Below, piece by piece: positions 34,924 to 42,967 of a stretch of DNA of 64,000 nucleotides. The notes beneath the pieces were generated by a model. That model made no database searches and was not told where the DNA came from. It worked only from the letters and a program-made list of their open reading frames with translations. Source of the stretch: Gemmatimonas phototrophica (GTDB lineage: Bacteria > Gemmatimonadota > Gemmatimonadetes > Gemmatimonadales > Gemmatimonadaceae); NCBI GenBank assembly GCA_945869195.1, contig CAMBNV010000005.1, positions 124,001-188,000 of the forward strand, written 5' to 3'. The position numbers were made by a program, and so were the translations under genes. Positions within the stretch are counted from its first letter, which is position 1, and each line of letters begins with the position of its first letter.

Positions 34924-36516
34924 TCAGTCAGTGCGCAGGACGACGATCGCCTGATCGTCGTGTGGGCGCATGCGGCCCATGTGTCCCTCGACGAGTGCGA
35001 AGACGCCGTCGACGATACGCGAGGGTGCCTCGTGGCGGCGCGCGCGCAGGACATCAAGGATACGGGGCTCACCGAGGGCGTCGCCGCGCGCATCGCGCGC
35101 ATCGCTCACGCCATCAGTGAACATCACGAGCACATCACCCACCGACCAGGGACGCGAGTCTCCATGGAGTCCCTCGGGTCCGAGCCCGAGTGGCGGGTCG
35201 GTTGCGGCCAGGCGCGTCGTCTCACCTTCGGCGGAGATCACGAACGCGTGCGGGTGGCCGGTGTTGGTCCAGCGTACCGTGCCGGCGGCCGGATGTATGA
35301 CGACGTAGCAGAGACTCAAGAACATCTCCGTCTCGCGGAGCTCCTCCTCCACCGTGGCGAGCAGCGCCTGCATCGTCTCCGCCGGATCGGCCGTCGTCTG
35401 GGCGTGGATCGCCGCCGCGCTCATCACGAGTGCCATGATGAGCGCGGCGCGGTACCCATGGCTCGACACATCGCCGATCAGCACGCCGGTCCGGCCGCCA
35501 CCAAGACGGAACAGATGATAGAAGTCCCCCCCCACGCCGTCCGCCGCTTCCACGCGAGCGGCGCAGGTGGCGTCGGGTCCCACGATGCGCGCGTCAGGGA
35601 GCAGGCGCAGCTGCAGATCGTGCGCCAGCCGCATCTCGGAGGCGAGCCGCTCCTGGTCGACGGTTGCGCGCACGAGCCGCGCGTTCTGAATGGCGGTGGC
35701 GATCTGCGAGCCGACCGCGGCGACGAGCTTCTCGTCCCCGGCAGTGAACGACGCGCCCGACCGACGGCCCGAGAGACAGACGACACCGAGCGGGATGCCG
35801 CCATGCGGCGTGGTCCAGACGATCGGCACGGTGAGCATCGCCCCCTGTCGAAACGGCGCCTCAAAATCGCTCTCGAGGACGCCGGCGTTCACGAGGAGCG
35901 CGTGCCGCGTGCGAAACACCCGCGCCGTGACGCTCAGGGGATCGTCAGTCGGGATCGGGAGCGGGAGCGGCGCGCTGGCGACGAGCAGCGTGGTCACGGG
36001 TCGCAGCAAGCCCGACGATTCGTCGTGCACGAAGAGCGCGCCGTACTCCGCGCCGACGGTCTCCGCGACCTCCAACAGAATCGTGCGCGTCGCGTCCTCG
36101 AGCGTGACCGTGCGGCCGAGAATCTCGCTGAGCGAGTAGAGGAGATTGATCTCCTCATAGCGCTCGGCGAGTTCGTCGGCCGCACGGGTTGCTTCCCACT
36201 GACTCTGGATCACCTGCGAGAGCACGGGGACCAGCACGCGCAGCCAGCGTCGCGGTTCGGCGTCGTCGTCCGCCACCGGTCCAAGCCCGACCCAGGCAGG
36301 GGTGCGACCAGGAATGCGCGCGATGAGCTGGCGGCCGAGTGCCGTCTCGCGCGACCGGACGGCCTCGTCGTCGCGATAGATCTCGCCGTCGGGCCGAGTG
36401 ACATCGCCTCCCGAGGTAGCCGCGACCTCGACGGCCGTGGCCCCGCGCACCCAAAGCACCGCCCCGCAGCCATAGGCCTCAGTGAACGCGTGGAGGATGC
36501 GCGCGACGTCGCTCAT
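34924..36516 (-). CDS. GAF-PP2C (SpoIIE/RsbU-type) serine phosphatase
   Basis: 530 residues. N-terminal region 1-120 without a recognised domain, GAF-like sensor domain at about 130-290, short coiled linker, and PP2C-type phosphatase at about 310-530 with GVGGDFYHLF, IGDVSSHG, MFTDGVSDA and the final HDDQAIVVL metal-binding acids. Expected to dephosphorylate the STAS protein encoded three genes upstream. Ends 12 bases before rsmA. The signal sensed is unknown. Confidence 0.9.
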   Translation of the reverse strand: MSDVARILHAFTEAYGCGAVLWVRGATAVEVAATSGGDVTRPDGEIYRDDEAVRSRETALGRQLIARIPGRTPAWVGLGPVADDDAEPRRWLRVLVPVLSQVIQSQWEATRAADELAERYEEINLLYSLSEILGRTVTLEDATRTILLEVAETVGAEYGALFVHDESSGLLRPVTTLLVASAPLPLPIPTDDPLSVTARVFRTRHALLVNAGVLESDFEAPFRQGAMLTVPIVWTTPHGGIPLGVVCLSGRRSGASFTAGDEKLVAAVGSQIATAIQNARLVRATVDQERLASEMRLAHDLQLRLLPDARIVGPDATCAARVEAADGVGGDFYHLFRLGGGRTGVLIGDVSSHGYRAALIMALVMSAAAIHAQTTADPAETMQALLATVEEELRETEMFLSLCYVVIHPAAGTVRWTNTGHPHAFVISAEGETTRLAATDPPLGLGPEGLHGDSRPWSVGDVLVMFTDGVSDARDARGDALGEPRILDVLRARRHEAPSRIVDGVFALVEGHMGRMRPHDDQAIVVLRTD

Positions 36517-36527
36517 GCCAGGCGGGG

Positions 36528-36947
36528 TCAGCGCCGGACCAACGTCAGACGGACGACGTTGCCGTCGCCGCGAAAGCGCTCCACGCGATCCATGAGCGAG
36601 CGCATCAGGAACAGGCCGCGCCCGTCTTCTCGCGAGCGGTTCTCGACCGTCGTGGGGTCAAGCGTGCACGCCTCGAGATCGAAACCGTCGCCCTCATCCT
36701 CCACCTCGAGCACGAGGCGCAGTTCGGTCACATCGGCACGGACGCGCACATGTTTGCCCGCGCTGTCGCCGTTGCCACGGAGGATCGCGTTCGAGAGTGC
36801 CTCGGTGAGCGCCACCGGCACATTCAGCGTGAGCTGTCGGCCCGCAAAGCGGCACTCGCGACAGCGCCGGACGACCTGCGCGACGATTCCCGCGATCTGC
36901 TGGACATCACTCGGCACCCGGATGTCGAGCGCGGCGTTCGACGCCAC
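36528..36947 (-). CDS. RsbW-type anti-sigma factor kinase (HATPase_c_2)
   Basis: 139 residues of a GHKL ATPase: N box ALTEALSNAILRGN, G1 box EDEGDGFD, G2 box DGRGLFLMRSL. RsbW/SpoIIAB-like kinases hold either a sigma factor or a STAS antagonist. Directly between the STAS gene and the phosphatase gene, so the three form a complete partner-switching set. Confidence 0.9.
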   Translation of the reverse strand: MASNAALDIRVPSDVQQIAGIVAQVVRRCRECRFAGRQLTLNVPVALTEALSNAILRGNGDSAGKHVRVRADVTELRLVLEVEDEGDGFDLEACTLDPTTVENRSREDGRGLFLMRSLMDRVERFRGDGNVVRLTLVRR

Positions 36948-37280
36948 CTAGAAACTCTCGAGGGCGCGCTCTCGCGTATCAGCGATCTGAAAGAGTGAGT
37001 CGAGCTTGGTCAGTTCGAACAACGTCTGCAGATCGTCGTTGAGGTTCGCAAGCCGCAGGTCGCCGCCCAACTCGCGCAGCCGTTTGGCGAGCGAGACGAG
37101 GACGCCGAGGCCGGAGCTGTCGATGTAGCCCGCCTTGGCGAAATCGATGAGCACCTTGCGCACCCCCGCCTCTGCTTCGTCGAGGACGCGCTGCTTCAAC
37201 TCCTGACGATTGCTGACGATCAACTGACCGTCCACTTCGACGATCACGACGTCGCCGTGCTTACTGACCTGTAAACTCAT
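36948..37280 (-). CDS. STAS-domain anti-anti-sigma factor
   Basis: 110 residues, one STAS domain. The phosphorylatable serine is in IDSSGLGVL (Ser55 or Ser56). It should bind and release the neighbouring kinase depending on its phosphorylation. The ATG at 37280 overlaps the coaD stop (ATGA); its stop abuts the kinase gene. Confidence 0.92.
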   Translation of the reverse strand: MSLQVSKHGDVVIVEVDGQLIVSNRQELKQRVLDEAEAGVRKVLIDFAKAGYIDSSGLGVLVSLAKRLRELGGDLRLANLNDDLQTLFELTKLDSLFQIADTRERALESF

Positions 37281-37795
37281 GGCGTGATCCGTCCCGGGGT
37301 TGCCGTGGAAGATGGGGACTGGTACTTGTCGCGCAACGCCTGGGCGACCGCCGGATGGACCAGCGCATCGATGTCGCCGCCAAACCGCGCGACTTCGCGC
37401 ACGAGCGAGGCGCTCAGGTAGCTCACCTCGAGTGAGGGCACCATGAACATCGTCTCGAGGAGTGGCGCGAGGTGTCGGTTCATGAGCGCCATCTGATACT
37501 CGTACTCAAAGTCGGCCACGGCGCGCAGGCCTCTGATGACCACGTTGGCCCCGGCCACGCGCGCAAAATCGACGACGAGGCCGCTGAAAGCACGCACGTC
37601 GACGCGGGGATCATCCTGGAGCGCCGCCCTGATGAGCAGGATCCGCTCCTCGACCGAAAAGAGGGGCTGCTTGGCGACGTTGACCGCCACGCCCACCACC
37701 AGGCGGTCGACGAACTTGAGCGAGCGGCGAATGAGGTCCGCGTGCCCGTTCGTGATCGGGTCAAAGCTTCCGGCGTAGAGCGCCAGCTTGGGCAT
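37277..37795 (-). CDS. coaD: Pantetheine-phosphate adenylyltransferase
   Basis: 172 residues. Nucleotidyltransferase motif YAGSFDPITNGH at 7-18 (TxGH-type His18) and the SASLVREVA segment. Fourth step of coenzyme A synthesis. Follows rsmD by two bases, the common rsmD-coaD pair. Confidence 0.96.
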   Translation of the reverse strand: MPKLALYAGSFDPITNGHADLIRRSLKFVDRLVVGVAVNVAKQPLFSVEERILLIRAALQDDPRVDVRAFSGLVVDFARVAGANVVIRGLRAVADFEYEYQMALMNRHLAPLLETMFMVPSLEVSYLSASLVREVARFGGDIDALVHPAVAQALRDKYQSPSSTATPGRITP

Positions 37796-37797
37796 CG

Positions 37798-38352
37798 TCA
37801 GCGGTCCGTGCGATAAAGGGTGAGAGCGGTGATGCCGTATTTCCGACGGTCGACGGTCGCGCCGTCCCCGGTGCCCGGGAGTACGATCCCCGCTTCGTGC
37901 TCCACTCCAAAGATCGCCGCGAACGGCGCGCGGAGCCAGCGGTCGGCGAGCGCTCCGGCAACGCCTGCTCCGTACGGCGGGTCAGCGAAGGCGACATTCC
38001 AGGGGGCCGCCGTCCCCGCGGGCATCGTCAGATCGACGAAGGCCTCCGCGCTCGCGCGGTGCACCAGGCCGAGTGCCCCGGCGCCGAGGTCCGCGATGTT
38101 CTTACGGAGCGTCGAGAGCACGCGAGGGTCCTCCTCGACAAAGTCACAGTGCGCCGCCCCTCGCGAAAGCGCCTCAAGTCCGAGCGCCCCCGACCCGGCG
38201 CAGAGGTCCACCACGCGGGCGCCGTCTAGCCAGGGGGTCACAATACTCAGCCACGCTTCGCGCACGCGGTCCGCGGTCGGGCGCACGCTCCCAGGCGGCA
38301 CTGCGATGCGGCGGCCGCGCCAGGCGCCGGCCACGATGCGTAGCTCATCCAT
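37798..38352 (-). CDS. rsmD: 16S rRNA (G966) N2-methyltransferase
   Basis: 184 residues. SAM-binding VVDLCAGSGALGLEALSRG, catalytic DPPYGAG, and the N-terminal IVAGAWRGRRI typical of RsmD. Modifies the 30S subunit. Twelve bases downstream of recJ. Confidence 0.94.
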   Translation of the reverse strand: MDELRIVAGAWRGRRIAVPPGSVRPTADRVREAWLSIVTPWLDGARVVDLCAGSGALGLEALSRGAAHCDFVEEDPRVLSTLRKNIADLGAGALGLVHRASAEAFVDLTMPAGTAAPWNVAFADPPYGAGVAGALADRWLRAPFAAIFGVEHEAGIVLPGTGDGATVDRRKYGITALTLYRTDR

Positions 38353-38364
38353 GAGCAGCCATCC

Positions 38365-40140
38365 TCAGGCCTCGCTACGGGCGTCGGGATCGGGATCGAC
38401 CACCGTACGGAAGTCCTGCAACACCGCCTGGAGCGTCCGTTTTCCCTGATACTCATTCACATCAAGTCGGTAGGCGATGTCGAGCCGAACGCCCGCGCGC
38501 AGTTCGGCCGCGCGCGCCGCCATACCCCACCCAATGCTGTCGAGCGGCCCGCGTACCGTCTCGAGCGCAAGCTTGACTCCGTCGGTCCCAATCTTCCGCA
38601 CCCCCGACGCCACACGCACCCCGCGCGCGACCAACACCGGCCCAGGATTCCCCACCCCGAACGGCTCGAGGTGCCGCAGCGCTCGCTCGAACGCCTCGTC
38701 GGCGTCGTCCAGTGAGAGTTCGAGATCGGTGCGCAGGCGCGGCACGAGATCATCGGCGCTGAGCCGCGCGCGCGCGATCGCATTAAACCGCGCCGCAAAC
38801 TCCGGGATGCGCGCTGCCTCGATCGTGAGCCCCGCCGCCGCCCGATGACCACCATGCTTCACCAGCAGGTCGTCGCAGCGCTCGAGCGCGTCGTGGAGGT
38901 CGAAGGCGCCGATCGAGCGGCCGCTCCCCTTGCCCAGTCCGTCCTGCACCGCGATCATCATCGCCGGCCGGCCGGTGCGTTCGACCACCCGCGACGCGAC
39001 AATGCCGATGACGCCGGGATGCCACCCGGTCGAGTCGAGCACAATGCCCCATGTCGTATCGAGATCCATCGCGTCGACCCGCCGCATCGCCTCGTCGAGA
39101 ATACCGCGGTCCATCGTCTGCCGCATCTCGTTGAGTTCCTCGCACTCCCGCGCGATGCGATTCGCCGTCGCGTCGTCCTCGGCGAGTAACAGCTCCACGC
39201 CGCGAATCGCCAACCGGAGTCGACCGAGCGCGTTCAGGCGCGGAGCGAGCGTGAAGCCGATCCGCCCTGCAGTGAGCGGCTTGCCATCGAGTCGTGCCGC
39301 GCGAATCAGGGCAGCGAGGCCGCGGTTCGGCGACTCCTGCATCCGCTTCAGTCCGAGGCGCACGAACACTCGGTTCTCGCCGCGAAGCGCCGCGACATCG
39401 GCGACGGTTGCGAGTGCGACGAGGTCGAGCATCGCATGCACCGCGCCCTCGTCTCCCCCCAGCACTCGCGTCACCTGGAGCGCGAGCTTGTACGCCACGC
39501 CGACGCCCGCGAGATCCTTGTCCGTCGAGGCGCAGTCGACGCGGTGCGGATTGATGATCGCAAACGCCACGGGGAGGGTCGCGCCCGGCAGGTGATGGTC
39601 GGAGATGATCAGGTCGATCCCCGCCTCGCGCAGCGCGACCGCGGGCGCCACAGCGGTGGTTCCACAATCGCAGGTGAGCACCACACCGGCGCCTGCCGCC
39701 TGGGCGGCCGCAACACCCGCGGCACCCAGATCGTAGCCGTCCTGCACGCGGTCCGGGATGAATGGCACCACCGTCCCGCCGAGCAGGCGCAGTGCGCGCG
39801 TCATCAGGGCGGTTGAACAGATGCCGTCGACGTCGTAGTCCCCGTGTACCAGGATGGTCTCGCCGGCACGCACGGCCTGCGCGAGCCGTTCGGCGGCGCG
39901 GGGGAGATCGATCAGGGTCTCTGGCGACTCGATCTGCTCGAGCGCGGGGCGAAGGAAATGCTTCGCCTGCTCCACGGAGCGAATGCCGCGCGCCGCGAGT
40001 AGTCGGCAGATCGCGAGCGGAATCGGGAGCTGCCCAGCACGCGCACCGCTGGGTCTGAACGCGGCCGCGAGCCGCTCCGCCACGTCGGCAGGCGCCGCGG
40101 GAACGCTCTCCCAACGCGCCGCGGGTCGGGCGTAGCTCAC
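38365..40140 (-). CDS. recJ: Single-stranded-DNA exonuclease RecJ
   Basis: About 591 residues from the GTG at 40140, which overlaps the upstream stop (GTGA). DHH phosphoesterase: ILVHGDYDVDG (motif I), TCDCGTTA, ISDHHLPG (DHH), and the DHHA1 domain with KHGGHRAAAG. 5'-3' exonuclease in recombination and mismatch repair. Ends with an OB-fold-like region (DIAYRLDVNEYQGKRTLQ). Confidence 0.94.
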   Translation of the reverse strand: MSYARPAARWESVPAAPADVAERLAAAFRPSGARAGQLPIPLAICRLLAARGIRSVEQAKHFLRPALEQIESPETLIDLPRAAERLAQAVRAGETILVHGDYDVDGICSTALMTRALRLLGGTVVPFIPDRVQDGYDLGAAGVAAAQAAGAGVVLTCDCGTTAVAPAVALREAGIDLIISDHHLPGATLPVAFAIINPHRVDCASTDKDLAGVGVAYKLALQVTRVLGGDEGAVHAMLDLVALATVADVAALRGENRVFVRLGLKRMQESPNRGLAALIRAARLDGKPLTAGRIGFTLAPRLNALGRLRLAIRGVELLLAEDDATANRIARECEELNEMRQTMDRGILDEAMRRVDAMDLDTTWGIVLDSTGWHPGVIGIVASRVVERTGRPAMMIAVQDGLGKGSGRSIGAFDLHDALERCDDLLVKHGGHRAAAGLTIEAARIPEFAARFNAIARARLSADDLVPRLRTDLELSLDDADEAFERALRHLEPFGVGNPGPVLVARGVRVASGVRKIGTDGVKLALETVRGPLDSIGWGMAARAAELRAGVRLDIAYRLDVNEYQGKRTLQAVLQDFRTVVDPDPDARSEA

Positions 40141-40838
40141 ACCGGCTGGTACATCAGGACGCCGCACACTTCGCAGAGCTCGATCGTCGTCCCCGACATC
40201 ATCACATGCCTCCGCTGCATCGGGATCGCGGTGTCACAGGCGCCACAGGCGAGCGCATTGAGTGCCACAAGCACCTGCACGCGCTTCTTGTTCCGGATCC
40301 GATCGTACCGGGTGCGCAGCGCCACCGGCACCGCTTCGGCCGTGCCCGTCCGCTGCAACGCCGCCGTGGCGAGGTCGCCGTCAATCGCGGCGCGATCGGC
40401 CGCCACTTCGGTACGCGCGGTCTCCTGCTCCGCCTCGCAGGCGACGAGATCGGCCTGCGCCCTGTGCAACACGCCGCGCAGCTCCTCGAGCTTCCGGTTC
40501 AACACCAAGAGGTCACTCTCCTCACTGACGACGATCTGCTTCGCCTGCTCCATCTGCGAGGCTGCCGCCGTTGCCTGTCGCATCGTCTTGACCAGGTCAA
40601 GTTGTGACTGATTGCGGTCAATCAGTCCGCGGTGCTCCTCAATCTTGTCCCGCAAGAACGCCTGCTTTTTCTCCTCGGCCGCCACCAGGCCGCTCTGCCG
40701 CGTAAGGCCGTCGACGATGCGCTGTCGCCGCACGTCGAGTTCACGGATCCGTGGCTCCAGCGCCGCCAGACGCGTCTCGAGTTCGTGGATCGCGAGGTCG
40801 TCGTTCTGCAGCGCGAGCAGGGACTGGATGTCGGACAT
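40137..40838 (-). CDS. Coiled-coil zinc-ribbon protein
   Basis: 233 residues from the ATG at 40838 (MSDIQSLLALQND). Residues about 1-170 are one long coiled coil; the C-terminus has CGACDTAIP and CEVCGVLMY, two CxxC knuckles of a C4 zinc ribbon. Such proteins are widespread beside dnaG/recJ-type genes; the role is not defined, with nucleic-acid binding the usual guess. Confidence 0.85.
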   Translation of the reverse strand: MSDIQSLLALQNDDLAIHELETRLAALEPRIRELDVRRQRIVDGLTRQSGLVAAEEKKQAFLRDKIEEHRGLIDRNQSQLDLVKTMRQATAAASQMEQAKQIVVSEESDLLVLNRKLEELRGVLHRAQADLVACEAEQETARTEVAADRAAIDGDLATAALQRTGTAEAVPVALRTRYDRIRNKKRVQVLVALNALACGACDTAIPMQRRHVMMSGTTIELCEVCGVLMYQPV

Positions 40839-41011
40839 GAGACTCAGAGAAAGGAGAGGAACAACAGGAGCGGGGAGAACCACGTCGATTGACGGGAGAT
40901 CGGGTGCGACACACCTCCACTCCTTCGATAAGCTAGCCTGATGACCGCCGGAACCTCCACTCGCCCAGCCGATTCTCGGCCTGGCCCCGTCCGCGCCGTC
41001 CCCGCCACTCG

Positions 41012-42967
41012 CTACCGCCTGCCGTCTGGTCGGCGTGCATCACTCTTCCGCCTGACCGCCCCCCAGCTCTGCACGCCGAGCGCGCGTTTTTCATCGGTCA
41101 GCCGCCTGATCGCCACATTGATCCGGTCCTTCTCGTCGGTGCTCGCCAGACCTAACAGCGACTCCAGCGAGCGAATGCGCGCCTCGACCGACCTCCCACG
41201 CAGCGCCCGCAGCGCATCGGCAATGCTCTGTTTGGCATCCACCACCGCCCCCGTCTCCCCACGCAGCTCCTCGTACACATGCACCGCAAGCGGCCAGAGC
41301 TCCTCGGCGATCAACTCCGGCGCCGCCGCGGCGCCGTGCCGCATCGTTGCCTGGTAGATCGCGCGGTAGACCGGGTCCCGTAGCAGGCTCGGTGCATCCT
41401 CCCCCAAGGCATCCTGCTCCCCGGACTCCCCGCCGGGGGTGTCCTCCGCCTCAAGCTTGCCGAGTTCTTCGATGATCTGATCCTGCCAGATCGGTTGTGT
41501 CAGGAGCACCCGCAGCAACGTCTGTTCGGCATTCGCCTGGTCGACGTCCGACCGATACGGCCCCGTGGGCATCGGTTCGGGCGCCGGGGGGGGCCCATCG
41601 GACCAGAGCGGATCGGAGACCGCGGCACTCCGGCCCCCCGATGGCCGCTCCGCGTTGCGTGGTATCGCCGCGCGCGGCCCGCTCCCTCGGCGCACGGTGT
41701 GCACCTCGCTGAGCAGTACCTCGCGCGCCACACCGGCGGCCTGTGCGGCGCGGGCCAGATACAGGTCACGCGTCACCGGATCACTTGCCGCACGAATCGT
41801 CGGCAGCAGCCGATCCAGCGCGCGTCGCTTGTGCTGCAGGTCGGCAAACCAGCCGGCGCGCTCGAGCAGCTGCACCTTACGGTCGAAGACGTCGAGCGCC
41901 CCCTCGATCAACCGATCGAGTGCCTCGCGACCTTGCTTGCGCACGAACGTGTCAGGGTCATCACCGTCGGGCAACGTCACGACGCGCACCTCGAGTCCCT
42001 TCGCGAGCAAAACATCGGCCGCGCGGAACGTGGCCTTCTGCCCCGGTGCGTCGGAATCGTAGAGCAAGAATACCGATCGTGAATATTTGGCGATCAGGTC
42101 GGCCTGCTGCTCCGTGAGCGCCGTCCCCATCGGCGCGACGACGCATTCGAGCCCCGCGGCGACCAATCGCAGCGCATCGAAGTACCCCTCGACCAGGACC
42201 ACCCGCTCGTCACGCCGGATGGGATTGCGCGCGTTCTGCAGATTGTAGAGGAGCTTCCCCTTCTGGAAAATCTCCGAGTCGGACGAGTTGAGATACTTGG
42301 GTTCTCCCGGACCGAGCAGGCGGCCGCCAAAGCCGACGACGTGCGCGCTGATGTCGTGAATGGGGAAGATGAGCCGGTCGCGAAACCGCGGACGCGGCTC
42401 TTCGCTCTCCTCGCGCTTCACCAGGAGCCCCGCCGCGAGCAGGCGCGTGTCGTCGTAGCCGAGTCCATTCAGATGCGCGCGCAACGCGCCCGGCTCGCGC
42501 GGCGCGAAGCCCAGCCCGAACCGTTCGGCGACCGACCGCGTCACGTCACGGCTCGCGAGATAGTCGCGCGCCGCAGCCCCACCGGGTGCGTCCCACAGCA
42601 CCCGGGAGAAGTACTCCCCCACCGTGGCCTGCAGCTCCCACATCGGTTCGCGCGGGTCCGGACCGTCACGCTTCGTCTCGGTCTCCTTCACGTCCACGCC
42701 GCACTTGCCCCCGACGTACTTCACCGCTTCGACGAAACTCATCCCGAGCCGCTTCTGCACGAAGGTGAAGACCGAGCCCTTCTCGCCGCAGACAAAGCAG
42801 GTGTATCCGCCCCGGGGCATGACCGAGAAGTTGGCGTTGGTCCCCTGATGAAAAGGGCACGGTCCGCGCCAGACGGAGCCCGTCTTCTTCAGCCGCACAT
42901 GTTCGCCGATAATGGCCACGATGTCCGCCTGCTGCGAGACGAGCTCAACGATCTCGTCGGAGATCAT
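41012..42967 (-). CDS. dnaG: DNA primase
   Basis: 651 residues. CHC2 zinc finger with Cys37, His40, Cys57 and Cys60 (CPFH ... CFVC), RNA-polymerase core, TOPRIM with VLVEGYFDAL and LLYDSDAPGQ, and a C-terminal helicase-binding region. Makes primers for replication. Start overlaps the mutS2 stop (ATGA). Confidence 0.96.
   Translation of the reverse strand: MISDEIVELVSQQADIVAIIGEHVRLKKTGSVWRGPCPFHQGTNANFSVMPRGGYTCFVCGEKGSVFTFVQKRLGMSFVEAVKYVGGKCGVDVKETETKRDGPDPREPMWELQATVGEYFSRVLWDAPGGAAARDYLASRDVTRSVAERFGLGFAPREPGALRAHLNGLGYDDTRLLAAGLLVKREESEEPRPRFRDRLIFPIHDISAHVVGFGGRLLGPGEPKYLNSSDSEIFQKGKLLYNLQNARNPIRRDERVVLVEGYFDALRLVAAGLECVVAPMGTALTEQQADLIAKYSRSVFLLYDSDAPGQKATFRAADVLLAKGLEVRVVTLPDGDDPDTFVRKQGREALDRLIEGALDVFDRKVQLLERAGWFADLQHKRRALDRLLPTIRAASDPVTRDLYLARAAQAAGVAREVLLSEVHTVRRGSGPRAAIPRNAERPSGGRSAAVSDPLWSDGPPPAPEPMPTGPYRSDVDQANAEQTLLRVLLTQPIWQDQIIEELGKLEAEDTPGGESGEQDALGEDAPSLLRDPVYRAIYQATMRHGAAAAPELIAEELWPLAVHVYEELRGETGAVVDAKQSIADALRALRGRSVEARIRSLESLLGLASTDEKDRINVAIRRLTDEKRALGVQSWGAVRRKSDARRPDGRR

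Noticed and set aside
38783-40114. 443-codon frame inside recJ
   Set aside because: It is an Arg/Gly-rich alternate frame of recJ, which itself has all DHH motifs.
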